Assembly: GCF_019049325.1 (NCBI RefSeq)
Contig: NZ_JAGMUO010000113.1
Coordinates: 153,021-217,020, forward strand
Length of the DNA stretch: 64,000 nt
Source: Streptomyces sp. AC512_CC834
Lineage (GTDB): Bacteria; Actinomycetota; Actinomycetes; Streptomycetales; Streptomycetaceae
Direction: 5' to 3'
Position 1 is the first letter of the stretch; each line of letters opens with the position of its first letter. Positions 32,007 through 40,905 of this stretch are shown here, piece after piece. Made by a program: the position numbers and the translations under genes. The notes below the pieces were generated by a model. The model did no database searches. It was not told the DNA's origin and worked only from the letters and a program-made list of their open reading frames with translations.

Positions 32007-33347
32007 ATGTCGGTCCCGCAGCTCAACGAGGAGCACCGCGGCGAGGAGATCCTCGCCGTCTTCGACACCGCCTTCGGCCGGCTGCTGGCCGCGGATCCCG
32101 CGGCGTTCCGCGTGAAGTTCCGGAAGATGGCGGCCTCGGCCTTCGCGTTCTACCGCGGTACCGCCGGCCTCTTTTACCGTGATTTGACCGAGGACCCGGC
32201 GTTCGGTGATCAGCACGGCGGCGCCTACCTGGACGAGCGGACCTCCCGGGTGTGGATCCACGGCGACCTGCACGCCGAGAACTTCGGCACCTACATGGAC
32301 TCCACGGGCCGGCTGATCTTCAACGTCAACGACTTCGACGAGGCCTACGTCGGCCCCTTCACCTGGGACCTCAAGCGCTTCGCCGCCTCCGTCGCGCTGA
32401 TCGGGTACGCGAAGGCGTTCAGCGACGAGCAGATCAGCGAGCTGGTGCGGGTGTACGCGGGCGCGTACCGCGAGCGGATCCACGCCCTGTCCACCGGCGC
32501 CAAGAGCGACGAGGTGCCGCCCTTCACGCTGGACACCGCGGAGGGGCCGCTGCTGGGCGCGCTGCGTGTCGCCCGCTCCCTGACCCGCTTCGGGCTGCTG
32601 GACTCGATGACCGAGATCCGTGACTTCGAGCGCCGTTTCGCTCCCGGCGGCGGCTCCATCGAGCTGGACGCCGCCACCCGCTACAAGGTGCTGGCGGCCT
32701 TCGACGGCTATCTGGAGACGCTCCCGGAGTCCTCCCTGGCCCGTCCGGACTCCTACCGCGTGAAGGACGTCGTCGGCCGCCGGGGCATCGGCATCGGGTC
32801 GGCCGGCCTGCCCTCGTACAACATCCTGCTGGAGGGCAACAGCGACGCCCTGGAGAACGACGTCGTGATCTACATCAAGCAGGCCCAGACCCCGGCCGTC
32901 TCCGAGCACATTACCGACCGGGCGATCCGGGACTACTTCCAGCACGAGGGCCACCGCACGGTGATCTCCCAGCGCGCCCTCCAGGCGCACGCCGACCCGT
33001 GGCTGGGCTGGACCGAGCTGGACGGCTCCGGTCAGCTCGTCGCCGAGGTCTCCCCGTACGCCGTCGACCTGGACTGGGGCGACATCGACGACCTGGACGA
33101 GATCGCCGAGGTCGTCGCCGACCTGGGCCGGGCCACCGCCACCATGCACGGGGCGGCCGACGACCAGTCCGGGGAGTCCCTGGTGCCGTTCTCCACCGAG
33201 CGGGCCATCGACGCGGCGATCGCCGCCGACGAGGAGGGGTTCGCTCCCCTGCTGATCGACTTCGCCCACCGCTACGGCGCACGCGCTCGCGCCGACCACC
33301 AGACCTTCGTCGACCTGTTCCGCAACGGCCGGATCCCGGGTCTGTGA
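32007..33347 (+). CDS. DUF2252 family protein (kinase-like fold)
   Basis: A 446-aa protein with the DUF2252 core: FYRGTAGLFYRDL near residue 48, WIHGDLHAENFGTY near 83-96 and FNVNDFDEAYVGPFTWDLKR near 104-123. HGDLHxxN and NDFD resemble the catalytic and metal-binding loops of aminoglycoside-phosphotransferase-type kinases, so a kinase-like fold is likely, though no substrate is known. The ATG has an AGGAGG site at 31993-31998. It is divergent from dnaE. Confidence 0.9.
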   Translation: MSVPQLNEEHRGEEILAVFDTAFGRLLAADPAAFRVKFRKMAASAFAFYRGTAGLFYRDLTEDPAFGDQHGGAYLDERTSRVWIHGDLHAENFGTYMDSTGRLIFNVNDFDEAYVGPFTWDLKRFAASVALIGYAKAFSDEQISELVRVYAGAYRERIHALSTGAKSDEVPPFTLDTAEGPLLGALRVARSLTRFGLLDSMTEIRDFERRFAPGGGSIELDAATRYKVLAAFDGYLETLPESSLARPDSYRVKDVVGRRGIGIGSAGLPSYNILLEGNSDALENDVVIYIKQAQTPAVSEHITDRAIRDYFQHEGHRTVISQRALQAHADPWLGWTELDGSGQLVAEVSPYAVDLDWGDIDDLDEIAEVVADLGRATATMHGAADDQSGESLVPFSTERAIDAAIAADEEGFAPLLIDFAHRYGARARADHQTFVDLFRNGRIPGL

Positions 33348-33433
33348 CCATTCCGGTTCGGTAACCGTCGGCCGTCTCACAGGAACCCTTTAGGGGTCCC
33401 TTACCGGGCCCCGTGACACACTCTTCTACTGCT

Positions 33434-34144
33434 ATGGACATATCCGGAACCCCGCTCAGAGCCGTACGCGCGGCGCTGTTCACGGCGCTCGTCGTGACCC
33501 TCAGCACCGCGTCGCACGTGCTGCTGTCCGGGGTTCCGCTGCCGCTGAGCACGGTGGCCGCGGTCACCGCCGCCGTGTTCCTGATCGCGTACGCCCTGGC
33601 CGGGCGGCGCGAGCGCGGCTTCGGGCGGATCGCCGCCCTGCTGATCCCGCTGGAGCTGGCCGCCGACACGGTCTTCACCACCGGCCAGCACGTCTGCTAC
33701 GGCCGGACGGGCGGCCCCGTCGCGGGACCGCTGCGCTCCGTCGGCTTCGACGTGCTGTGCGGCGACGGCACAGGTGTCGGGACCGGCGTCGCCGCCCCGC
33801 TGACGCGGGTGACGGGCGCCGACACCGACCGGATCGCGGCCCTGCTCGCCCACGCCGACCCCGCGACCGCCTGGCTGCTGCTCGGCGCCCACGTCGGTGT
33901 CGGCCTGCTCGCGGCGGCCTGGCTGCGGCGCGGCGAGCGCGCGCTGGCCCAGGCGCTGAGCGCGGTGGCCGCGACCACCTTCCGGCCGCTGCTGCTCGCC
34001 GTCGCGGCCGTGAGCGTGCGCCGGGCCCCGTCGGCGCACCGCCCGGCGCTCCCGGCCCGCCGCACCACCGGCGCCCGCGAGCGGATCCTCACGCACTCCC
34101 TGGGACGGCGCGGACCGCCCCTGTGCCCGGTCGCCTTCGTGTGA
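33434..34144 (+). CDS. Uncharacterised membrane protein
   Basis: About 236 aa with four hydrophobic segments (roughly 12-30, 36-56, 70-85, 145-165) and a basic cytoplasmic tail. An external loop carries TTGQHVCYGRTGGP and VLCGDGTG, two Cys that could form a disulfide. I prefer ATG 33434 (DISGTPLRAVR) over GTG 33413; neither has a clear ribosome site. It precedes the DsbA-like gene by 76 bases on the same strand, so a role with that redox protein is conceivable. I do not recognise the family. Confidence 0.65.
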   Translation: MDISGTPLRAVRAALFTALVVTLSTASHVLLSGVPLPLSTVAAVTAAVFLIAYALAGRRERGFGRIAALLIPLELAADTVFTTGQHVCYGRTGGPVAGPLRSVGFDVLCGDGTGVGTGVAAPLTRVTGADTDRIAALLAHADPATAWLLLGAHVGVGLLAAAWLRRGERALAQALSAVAATTFRPLLLAVAAVSVRRAPSAHRPALPARRTTGARERILTHSLGRRGPPLCPVAFV

Positions 34145-34220
34145 CCCGACCGAGCACAGCAGTGGCCCTGTACGTACTTCCGCACACGTCCGTGTGCGCG
34201 TCCCCGGAGAGATCACCATC

Positions 34221-35021
34221 ATGAGCAAGCGGAACAGTCAGTCGGCGAAGTCGGCGGCCCGTGAGCGCCTGCGCCAGGAGCGCGAGCGCCAGGCCAAGCG
34301 CGACAAGGTCAAGCGGCAGGTCATCGTGGCCGCCTCCATCGTCGGCGTGCTGGCGATAGCCGGCGGCATCAGCTACGCCGTCGTGCAGGGCAACAAGCCC
34401 AGCGGCTGGGAGAAGGCCGCCGAGGCGAAGGTGGTGGCCCCGGCCAACACCTCCGGCAAGGACGGCACCACGATCGTCATGGGCGAGTCCAAGTCCGACA
34501 ACGTCATCCACCTCTACGAGGACCCGCGCTGCCCGGGCTGCGCCGCCATGGAGCAGAGCATCGGCGAGACCGTCAACAAGGGCATGGAGGACGGCGACTA
34601 CAAGCTCTCCTTCACCGTCGGCACCTTCCTCGACGGCAACCTGGGCGGCGAGGGCTCGAAGAACGCGCTCAGCGCCCTCGGCGCCGCGCTGAACGTCGGC
34701 CCCGAGGCGTTCATCGACTACAAGACCGCGCTGTACTCCACCAAGTACCACCCGGAGGAGTCGACCGACGAGTTCGCCAAGGACGACTACCTGATCAAGG
34801 TGGCGGACACGGTGGACGCCCTGAAGGACAACAAGAAGTTCCAGAACGCCGTGGAGAAGGGCACCTACGACGCCTGGGCGATGCGGATGAGCAAGTCCTT
34901 CGACGAGTCCGACGGTGTGCAGTCGACCCCGACGATCAAGATCAACGACAAGGTGATCGAGACTCCGAGCACGACCGAGGCCTGGCAGAAGGCCCTCAAG
35001 GACGCCGGCGTCACCAAGTGA
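34221..35021 (+). CDS. Membrane-anchored DsbA-like thioredoxin-fold protein (second copy)
   Basis: A 266-aa protein: basic N-terminus (SKRNSQSAKSAARERLRQER), one membrane segment at about 35-57, then an extracytoplasmic domain with the active site in YEDPRCPGCAAME (CPGC near residue 106) and a STPTIKIND cis-Pro loop near the C-terminus. The architecture equals that of the 2.4-kb gene, but the active site is CPGC instead of CPAC, so redox potential and partner may differ. A GGAGAG ribosome site precedes ATG 34221. A strong terminator follows. Confidence 0.88.
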   Translation: MSKRNSQSAKSAARERLRQERERQAKRDKVKRQVIVAASIVGVLAIAGGISYAVVQGNKPSGWEKAAEAKVVAPANTSGKDGTTIVMGESKSDNVIHLYEDPRCPGCAAMEQSIGETVNKGMEDGDYKLSFTVGTFLDGNLGGEGSKNALSALGAALNVGPEAFIDYKTALYSTKYHPEESTDEFAKDDYLIKVADTVDALKDNKKFQNAVEKGTYDAWAMRMSKSFDESDGVQSTPTIKINDKVIETPSTTEAWQKALKDAGVTK

Positions 35022-35040
35022 CCCGGTGATCCCCGGCTGA

Positions 35041-35074
35041 CGAGCGGGCGAACTTTCGCGAGTTCGCCCGCTCG
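35041..35074 (+). terminator. Terminator between the DsbA-like gene and phoD
   Basis: Perfect 14-bp stem (35041-35054 with 35061-35074) and a 6-base loop, 19 bases past the stop. It isolates phoD from upstream transcription. Confidence 0.85.
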
Positions 35075-35082
35075 CGCGGGTA

Positions 35083-35102
35083 CCGATCAGTAACGTGATC
35101 GG
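35083..35102 (+). promoter_or_regulatory. Inverted repeat at the phoD start
   Basis: CCGATCA-GTAACG-TGATCGG, perfect 7-bp arms, ending two bases before the phoD GTG. The central TAACGT (35091-35096) could be a -10 element of a leaderless transcript beginning at the GTG, because no ribosome site is present. Confidence 0.45.
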
Positions 35103-35104
35103 CC

Positions 35105-36811
35105 GTGACCAGTCGACACAGATCGTCCGAGACCACCGTCCCGTCGTCCGCGTCGTCCGCCGCGCGCGCGACCACTCGAACTCCCAGCCGAACTCCCAGC
35201 CGCCGTACGGTCGTCAAGGCCGCGGCGGCCGGCGCCGCCCTGGCCGCCCCGCTCGCCGCGGCCCTGCCCGCCGGCGCGGCCGGCGCGGCCCCCGCCTTCC
35301 TGCACGGCGTCGCCTCCGGCGATCCGCTGCCCGACGGCGTCCTGCTGTGGACCCGGGTGACACCGACGCCCGAGGCCATACCCGGCTCCGGAGCCGGCCC
35401 GGACACCGAGGTGAGCTGGGTCGTCGCCACGGACAAGGCCCTCACGGACATCGTCGCCAAGGGGTCCGTCACCGCGACGGCAGCCTCCGACCACACCGTG
35501 AAGGCGGACATCCGGGGCCTGCTGCCCGCCACGGACTACTGGTTCCGTTTCTCCGCCGGTCCCACCGCCTCCCCCGTCGCCCGCACCCGCACCGCCCCCG
35601 CGCACGACGCGGCCGTCACCGGCCTGCGCTTCGGCGTGGTCTCCTGCGCCAGCTGGGAGGCCGGGTACTTCTCCCCGTACCGCCATCTCGCGGCCCGCGG
35701 CGACCTGGACGCCTGGCTGCACCTGGGCGACTACATCTACGAGTACGGCACCGGCGAGTACGGCACCCGCGACACCGTCGTACGCCCGCACGCGCCCGCC
35801 CACGAGATCCTCACGCTCGCCGACTACCGGATCCGGCACGGCCGTTACAAGACCGACCCCGACCTCCAGGCGCTGCACGCCACGGCGCCGGTCGTGGCGA
35901 TCTGGGACGACCACGAGATCGCCAACGACACCTGGTCCGGGGGTGCCGAGAACCACACCGAGGGCGCCGAGGGGACCTGGGCGGCACGACAGACGGCCGC
36001 CAAGCGGGCCTACTTCGAGTGGATGCCGGTCCGCCCCGCGATCGCCGGCACCACCTACCGGCGGCTGCGGTTCGGCAAGCTCGTCGACCTCTCGCTCCTG
36101 GACCTGCGGTCCTTCCGTTCGCAGCAGGTGGCGCTCGGCAGCGGCGAGGTCGACGACCCCGGGCGCACCCTCACCGGCCGCGCCCAGCTCGACTGGCTCA
36201 AGGCGGGCCTCAAGGCCTCCGACGCCACCTGGCGGCTGGTCGGCAACCCGGTGATGATCTCGCCGTTCGCGATCGGCGCGCTCCCCGCCTCGCTGCTCGG
36301 GCCGCTCGCCGAGCTGCTCGGGCTGCCGAAGGAGGGCCTCGCCCTCAACACCGACCAGTGGGACGGGTACACCGACGACCGCCGCGAGCTGCTGGCCCAC
36401 CTGCGCGCGAACGCCGTCCGCAACACCGTGTTCCTGACCGGCGACATCCACATGGCGTGGGCCAACGACGTGCCGTACAACGCCAGCACGTACCCGCTGT
36501 CCGCCTCGGCGGCCACGGAGTTCGTCGTCACCTCGGTGACCTCGGACAATCTCGACGACATCGTGAAGGTCCCCGAGGGCACCGTCTCGGCGATCGCCGC
36601 GCCGGTGATCCGGGCCGCGAACCGGCACGTCCACTGGGTCGACACCGACCGGCACGGCTACGGCGTGCTGGACATCACGGCGGACCGGGCGCAGATGGAC
36701 TACTACGTCGTCTCCGACCGGACCGACGCGGACGCCACGTCCGCCTGGGCCCGCTCCTACCGCACGCGCAGCGGGACCCAGCGGGTCGAGCGCGTCTACG
36801 CGCCGGTCTGA
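35105..36811 (+). CDS. phoD: PhoD-type alkaline phosphatase/phosphodiesterase, Tat-exported
   Basis: A 568-aa secreted phosphatase. The signal peptide has the twin-arginine motif SRRTVVKAAAAG at about 32-43 and an Ala-rich core. Mature-domain motifs are HGVASGDPLPDGVLLWTRV near 67, VVSCASWEAGYFSPYRHLA near 180, LGDYIYEYG near 208, WDDHEIANDTWSGG near 267 and FLTGDIHMAW near 445, which provide the Fe/Ca ligands. It releases phosphate from phosphodiesters outside the cell and in Streptomyces is typically PhoP-controlled. I could not identify a convincing PHO box upstream. The 3' end overlaps the convergent hydrolase gene by 16 bases. Confidence 0.93.
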   Translation: MTSRHRSSETTVPSSASSAARATTRTPSRTPSRRTVVKAAAAGAALAAPLAAALPAGAAGAAPAFLHGVASGDPLPDGVLLWTRVTPTPEAIPGSGAGPDTEVSWVVATDKALTDIVAKGSVTATAASDHTVKADIRGLLPATDYWFRFSAGPTASPVARTRTAPAHDAAVTGLRFGVVSCASWEAGYFSPYRHLAARGDLDAWLHLGDYIYEYGTGEYGTRDTVVRPHAPAHEILTLADYRIRHGRYKTDPDLQALHATAPVVAIWDDHEIANDTWSGGAENHTEGAEGTWAARQTAAKRAYFEWMPVRPAIAGTTYRRLRFGKLVDLSLLDLRSFRSQQVALGSGEVDDPGRTLTGRAQLDWLKAGLKASDATWRLVGNPVMISPFAIGALPASLLGPLAELLGLPKEGLALNTDQWDGYTDDRRELLAHLRANAVRNTVFLTGDIHMAWANDVPYNASTYPLSASAATEFVVTSVTSDNLDDIVKVPEGTVSAIAAPVIRAANRHVHWVDTDRHGYGVLDITADRAQMDYYVVSDRTDADATSAWARSYRTRSGTQRVERVYAPV

Positions 36812-37455
36812 TCCCCGGTCACGTCCGCCTCTTCCAGCTCTTCCGCCTCTTCCAGCTCTTCCGGCTCTTCCGGCTCTTCCAGCTCTTCCAGCGAGTCGAG
36901 GAAGCCGAGCGCCACCCGCCAGGTGGCCTCGGCCGCCTCCGCGTCGTAGTCCGGCAGCTCGGGGTCGGTGTAGAGGTGGCCGGCGCCGGCGTATCTGTGC
37001 ACCTCGACGTCGGCGCCGATCCGGCCCATCTGGAGATACCAGGCGCTGAGCCAGTCGTCCGTCTCGAAGGGGTCCGGCTCGGCCACGTGCAACTGGACCG
37101 GCAGCTCGTCGACCGAGGCGTTGGGCGCGAGGTCCGAGGTGCCGTGCAGGAGCAGCAGTCCGCGCGCCCGGTGATCGCCCAGGGCGAGGGTCTGGGCGAT
37201 GGAGGCGCCGAGCGAGAACCCGGCGTACACCAGTCCCCGCTCGGAATAGGGCGCGGCGGCCAGCACGGCCCGCTTCAGCAGCTCCTCCCGGCCGATCCCG
37301 TCCTGATGGGCCATGCCCTCCTCGACCGAGTCGAAGGTACGGCCCTCGAAGAGGTCCGGGGTCCACACCTGGTGCCCGGCGTCGCGCAGCCGGTCGGCGG
37401 CCTGCCGCACCGCGGGCCTCGGGCCGAGGGTCGAGTGAAAGAGCACGATGTTCAT
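36796..37455 (-). CDS. Dienelactone hydrolase-like alpha/beta hydrolase
   Basis: A 219-aa protein: MNIVLFHSTLGPRPAVRQAA, WTPDLFEGRTFDSVEEG near 35, nucleophile elbow YAGFSLGASIAQ near 80 and HRYAGAGHLYTDPELP near 166 with the catalytic His. The nucleophile is Ser instead of the Cys of true dienelactone hydrolase. The last ~30 residues are an EE(L/P/A) repeat encoded by a 9-bp minisatellite. The ATG at 37455 fits the family N-terminus. The C-terminal end overlaps phoD on the other strand. Confidence 0.88.
   Translation of the reverse strand: MNIVLFHSTLGPRPAVRQAADRLRDAGHQVWTPDLFEGRTFDSVEEGMAHQDGIGREELLKRAVLAAAPYSERGLVYAGFSLGASIAQTLALGDHRARGLLLLHGTSDLAPNASVDELPVQLHVAEPDPFETDDWLSAWYLQMGRIGADVEVHRYAGAGHLYTDPELPDYDAEAAEATWRVALGFLDSLEELEEPEEPEELEEAEELEEADVTGDQTGA
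36828..36892. repeat. Seven 9-bp repeats inside the hydrolase gene
   Basis: The unit CTCTTCCAG/G repeats about seven times on the plus strand and encodes Glu-Glu-(Leu/Pro/Ala) tripeptides at the C-terminus of the hydrolase. Copy-number change would keep the frame and only lengthen or shorten an acidic tail. Confidence 0.88.
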
Positions 37456-37574
37456 GAGGCCATGGTGCCAGCCGGGTGTGACAACGCGGTGCCGGGCGAT
37501 GCCGGGCGGCAACCGGGACAGGACATAAGTCACAGGTTCACCGCTTGGCGATGGCGGAGGTTACGTTCGAGGGC

Positions 37575-38699
37575 ATGGAGACGATACTCCGCCCGCTGAT
37601 CGTGGTCGGCGGCTCAGTCCTGCTGACCCTGGTCATCGGCTGGGCCACCGACCTGTTGCTGCGCAAGGCCGACGGACGACACCCCGAGACACCTCTGTGG
37701 GACCTGCTGCGCCAGGCCCGCGTCCCCTACCAGATCGTGCTCTGCGCGGGGCTGCTGAGAGGGTCGTACGTCGAGGCCGAGGTGTTCCCGGAGCACCAGA
37801 CGGGGGTCGGCCGGACACTGACGCTGGCGCTGATCGGATCGGTCGCCTGGCTGGTGATCCGGATCGCCGCGGCGGTCGTCGAGACGTCCTACGCCCGTTA
37901 CGCGCACGCCCACGCCGAGCGGGCCCCGGCGCGGGTGCGGCGCGTGCGGACCCAGGTGTCGCTGATCATGAGGGTGGTCTCGGCGGTCGTCGGCGTGATC
38001 GCCGTGGCGTCGATGCTCCTGACGTTCCCGGCGATGCGCGCGGCGGGCGCCTCGCTGCTGGCCTCGGCCGGCATCATCGGCATCGTCGCCGGTGTGGCCG
38101 CCCAGTCCACGCTGGGCAACCTGTTCGCCGGGTTCCAGATCGCCTTCGGCGACATGGTGCGCATGGGCGACACGGTCGTGGTGGACGAGGAGTGGGGCAC
38201 CGTCGAGGAGATCACGCTGACGTATCTGACCGTGCGCACCTGGGACGAGCGCCGGATCACGATGCCGGTGTCGTACTTCACCTCGAAGCCGTTCGAGAAC
38301 TGGTCGCGCGGCAGCCCGCAGATGACCGGCACCGTCTACTGGCACCTCGACCACACGGCGCCGCTGGAGCCGATGCGCGAGCGGCTGCGCGACATCCTGC
38401 GCGAGTGCCCGGCCTGGGACGGGCGCAGCTACAACCTGACCGTCACGGACACCACCCCGACCACCATGGAGGTACGGGCCCTGGTGACGGCGAAGGACGC
38501 GGACGACATCTGGACGGTACGGGTCACCGTCCGCGAGGAGATGATCCGCTGGCTGGCCGACGAGCACCCGTACGCGCTGCCGCGGGTCAACACGGCGGAC
38601 GCGGCCCTGCGCCCGCCCCGCGACGGTGTCCCCCACGCCCGCCGCTCCCCCGACGGCGAACCCCGCCGCTTCCCCGGACGGCCGACGAAGAGTCTGTGA
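37575..38699 (+). CDS. MscS-type mechanosensitive channel
   Basis: About 374 aa. Four hydrophobic segments are followed by the pore helix and MscS beta domain: SAGIIGIVAGVAAQSTLGNLFAGFQIAF near residues 165-190 is the Gly/Ala-rich TM3 and adjoining motif, then GDTVVVDEEWGTVEEITLTY. The channel opens under membrane tension and protects against hypo-osmotic shock. The start is uncertain: I give ATG 37575 (ETILRPLIVVGG), with ATG 37551 and TTG 37545 as alternatives. It is divergent from the hydrolase gene. Confidence 0.9.
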   Translation: METILRPLIVVGGSVLLTLVIGWATDLLLRKADGRHPETPLWDLLRQARVPYQIVLCAGLLRGSYVEAEVFPEHQTGVGRTLTLALIGSVAWLVIRIAAAVVETSYARYAHAHAERAPARVRRVRTQVSLIMRVVSAVVGVIAVASMLLTFPAMRAAGASLLASAGIIGIVAGVAAQSTLGNLFAGFQIAFGDMVRMGDTVVVDEEWGTVEEITLTYLTVRTWDERRITMPVSYFTSKPFENWSRGSPQMTGTVYWHLDHTAPLEPMRERLRDILRECPAWDGRSYNLTVTDTTPTTMEVRALVTAKDADDIWTVRVTVREEMIRWLADEHPYALPRVNTADAALRPPRDGVPHARRSPDGEPRRFPGRPTKSL

Positions 38700-38729
38700 A
38701 CCCCGGCCCGCACGATCGTCTGCCCGCGC

Positions 38730-40322
38730 TCATCTCAGGCTGCGTACGTCCAGGTGGCGCAGGACCCGGTCCACGATCTCCGGGTCGGCGCCGGCCTCGC
38801 TGCGGGCGGCCAGGATCTCGTGGCGGGCGGCGCTCAGCATCTCGCCCTGGATGCGCCGGACCCGTTTGATCCGCAACGCCCGCTGCTCCATCGCCTCGCG
38901 CCGCTCCTCGTCGCCGATGTCCGGGCTGATCCGCGCCCCGATGTCGACGGCCCGCCGCACCAACTGCTCGGAAAGCTCCTCCGGCAGCTCCTCGGCCGAC
39001 TCGATCTCCTTGAGCCGCTGCTTCGCCGCCTTGGCCGCCCTTACGGCAAGCTGCTTCTCGTAGTCCTTCTCCCGCTCGGTGTCCGCCCGCACGCCGAGCC
39101 GGCCCACCAGCCAGGGCAGCGTCAGACCCTGGAGCAGCAACGTGACCATGATCACGCCGAACGCGATGAAGACGAGCTCGTCGCGGTGCGGGAAGGCGGA
39201 TCCGTCGTCCGTCTCCAGCGGGATGGCGAGCGCCAGCGCGACCGAGGCGACACCCCGCATCCCGGCCCACCACATGACGACGGTCTCCCGCATGGACATG
39301 GGGATGTCCTCGTCGTGGTCGCGTCTGGCGTGCAGCCGCTTCGTCAGCCAGGTGGCCGGCAGCAGCCACAGCAGCCGCACCAGGATCACCACGCCCACGA
39401 CCGCCGCGGACCAGCCGAGCAGTTCGGCCCAGCGTCCGGAGGCCGTGCGGATCGCGTTGTGCAGCTCCAGACCGACCAGGCCGAAGGCGACTCCGGTGAC
39501 GAGGGTGTCGACGACGTCCCACACGGTGTGCCCGGCGAGCCGGGTCATCACGTCGTCGGCGTCGAAGGCGTACTCGGCGAGGAACATCGCGGTGGTGAGC
39601 ACCGCGAGCACCCCCGAGCCGTGCAGTTCCTCGGCCAGGACGTACGACCCGTACGGCACCAGCAGGGTCAGGCCGATCTGCAGGGTGGCGTCCCCCAGCA
39701 GGCCAAGGAGCTTGTTGGTGGCCCAGCCCAGCGCGAGGCCGACCGCGACGGCGACGACGGCGGACAGCACGAGGTCCAGCCCGGCCTGCCACGGCGAGAA
39801 CGTGCCGCCGACGGCCGCGGCGATGGCCACGTGGTACAGGACGATGGCCGTGACGTCGTTGAAGAGCCCCTCGCCCTCCAGGATGGACACCAGGCGGCGC
39901 GGCAGCCCCAGTTGCCCGGCCACGGCGGTCGCCGCGACCGGGTCGGGCGGCGCGACCAGCGCGCCCAGCGCGAAGGCGGCGGCGATCGGCAGTCCCGGCA
40001 CGATCGCACTGGCCACCGCGGCCACGCTGGCCATGGTGACGAAGACCAGCGCGACCGCCAGCAGGAAGATCGGGCGTTTGTTGGCCGCGAACTGCCGCCA
40101 GGACGTGCGCCGCACGGCCGCGTACAGCAGCGGCGGCAGCAGCGCGGGCAGGATGAGTTCGGGTGGGATGTCGACGTTGGGGACGAACTCGAGCAGCGCC
40201 AGCACGATTCCGAGCAGCGTCATCAGCACCGGGGCCGGCAGCCCGAGCCGGGCCCCGACGGGGACGCTCAGCAGGGCCCCGAACAGCAGCATGAACAACA
40301 GGGCCAACTGATCCACGGTCAC
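38730..40322 (-). CDS. Na+/H+ antiporter, CPA1 (NhaP/NHE) family
   Basis: A 530-aa protein with about 12 hydrophobic segments. ALGALVAPPDPVAATAVAGQLG near residue 118 carries the CPA1 acidic ion-binding pattern (here PPDPVA), and EGEGLFNDVTAIVLY near 148 contains the ND dipeptide. MWWAGMRGVASVALALAIP near 340 is the third family motif. The C-terminal ~130 residues are a charged cytoplasmic regulatory domain with coiled-coil character (QRLKEIESAEELPEEL). It is convergent with mscS. A salt and pH role next to a tension channel is consistent with osmotic adaptation. Confidence 0.92.
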   Translation of the reverse strand: MTVDQLALLFMLLFGALLSVPVGARLGLPAPVLMTLLGIVLALLEFVPNVDIPPELILPALLPPLLYAAVRRTSWRQFAANKRPIFLLAVALVFVTMASVAAVASAIVPGLPIAAAFALGALVAPPDPVAATAVAGQLGLPRRLVSILEGEGLFNDVTAIVLYHVAIAAAVGGTFSPWQAGLDLVLSAVVAVAVGLALGWATNKLLGLLGDATLQIGLTLLVPYGSYVLAEELHGSGVLAVLTTAMFLAEYAFDADDVMTRLAGHTVWDVVDTLVTGVAFGLVGLELHNAIRTASGRWAELLGWSAAVVGVVILVRLLWLLPATWLTKRLHARRDHDEDIPMSMRETVVMWWAGMRGVASVALALAIPLETDDGSAFPHRDELVFIAFGVIMVTLLLQGLTLPWLVGRLGVRADTEREKDYEKQLAVRAAKAAKQRLKEIESAEELPEELSEQLVRRAVDIGARISPDIGDEERREAMEQRALRIKRVRRIQGEMLSAARHEILAARSEAGADPEIVDRVLRHLDVRSLR

Positions 40323-40407
40323 CGCTCCAGTGGGGTCTAGGCGTTCACACGGCTGCCCTCAAGCGTGCCACGCCACCGGGCCCCACCAGCCCGTTCGGCA
40401 CCTGCGG

Positions 40408-40905
40408 CTACAGGGCGCGCCGCATCGCGCGGTGGGGGATCCCGGCGTCCGGGAACTCGGGTCCGTACGCCTCGTACCCCAGTCGCTCGTAGAAACCCAG
40501 GGCATGGGTCTGCGCGTGCAGGTCCACCGCGGTGAGTCCACGCGCGCGTGCCGCGTCCTCGACGGCCCGCACCAGCGCGGCGCCGACACCCAGCCCGCGG
40601 GCCGCCGCGGTCACCGCGAGCCGGCCCAGGGAGCCGACGGCCGGGTCGCCGTCGCCGTTCTTCGCCGCGGCGGCCTCGCCGTGCAGGAGCCGGCCGGTGC
40701 CGAGCGGCACGCCGTCCTCCCGGACCGCGAGGACGTGCACGGCGGCGGCGTCGTAGGCGTCGTACTCGATGTCCTCGGGGACCTTCTGCTCCGCGACGAA
40801 GACGTCCTTGCGCACCGTGAAGCAGGCCTCCCGGTCGGCGGGGTCCTCGGCGACACGGACGCGGTAGGCCGGGGCGGAGCGTGCGGCGGACCGCGGGGCG
40901 CTCAT
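40408..40905 (-). CDS. GNAT family N-acetyltransferase
   Basis: A 165-aa protein with CFTVRKDVFVAEQKVPEDIEYD near residue 28 and the acetyl-CoA loop VTAAARGLGVGAALVRA near 98, followed by VDLHAQTHALGFYERLGY near 125, the ElaA-like pattern. The substrate is unknown. The ATG overlaps the rluD stop as ATGA, so it is translated together with the pseudouridine synthase and may act on a ribosomal or tRNA-related target, but this is only inference. Confidence 0.9.
   Translation of the reverse strand: MSAPRSAARSAPAYRVRVAEDPADREACFTVRKDVFVAEQKVPEDIEYDAYDAAAVHVLAVREDGVPLGTGRLLHGEAAAAKNGDGDPAVGSLGRLAVTAAARGLGVGAALVRAVEDAARARGLTAVDLHAQTHALGFYERLGYEAYGPEFPDAGIPHRAMRRAL

Noticed and set aside
28244..32182. 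1.3-kb-residue open frame antisense to dnaE
   Set aside because: The dnaE frame is fully supported by family motifs along its whole length; the antisense frame is a high-GC mirror with no domain.
33381..33400. Hairpin before the 33.4-kb gene
   Set aside because: The arms have a mismatch and the loop would be only two bases, so a stable hairpin is unlikely.
35022..35104. PHO boxes upstream of phoD
   Set aside because: I looked for tandem GTTCACC-like 11-base units; the only resemblance lies inside the terminator stem and does not form a convincing direct repeat.
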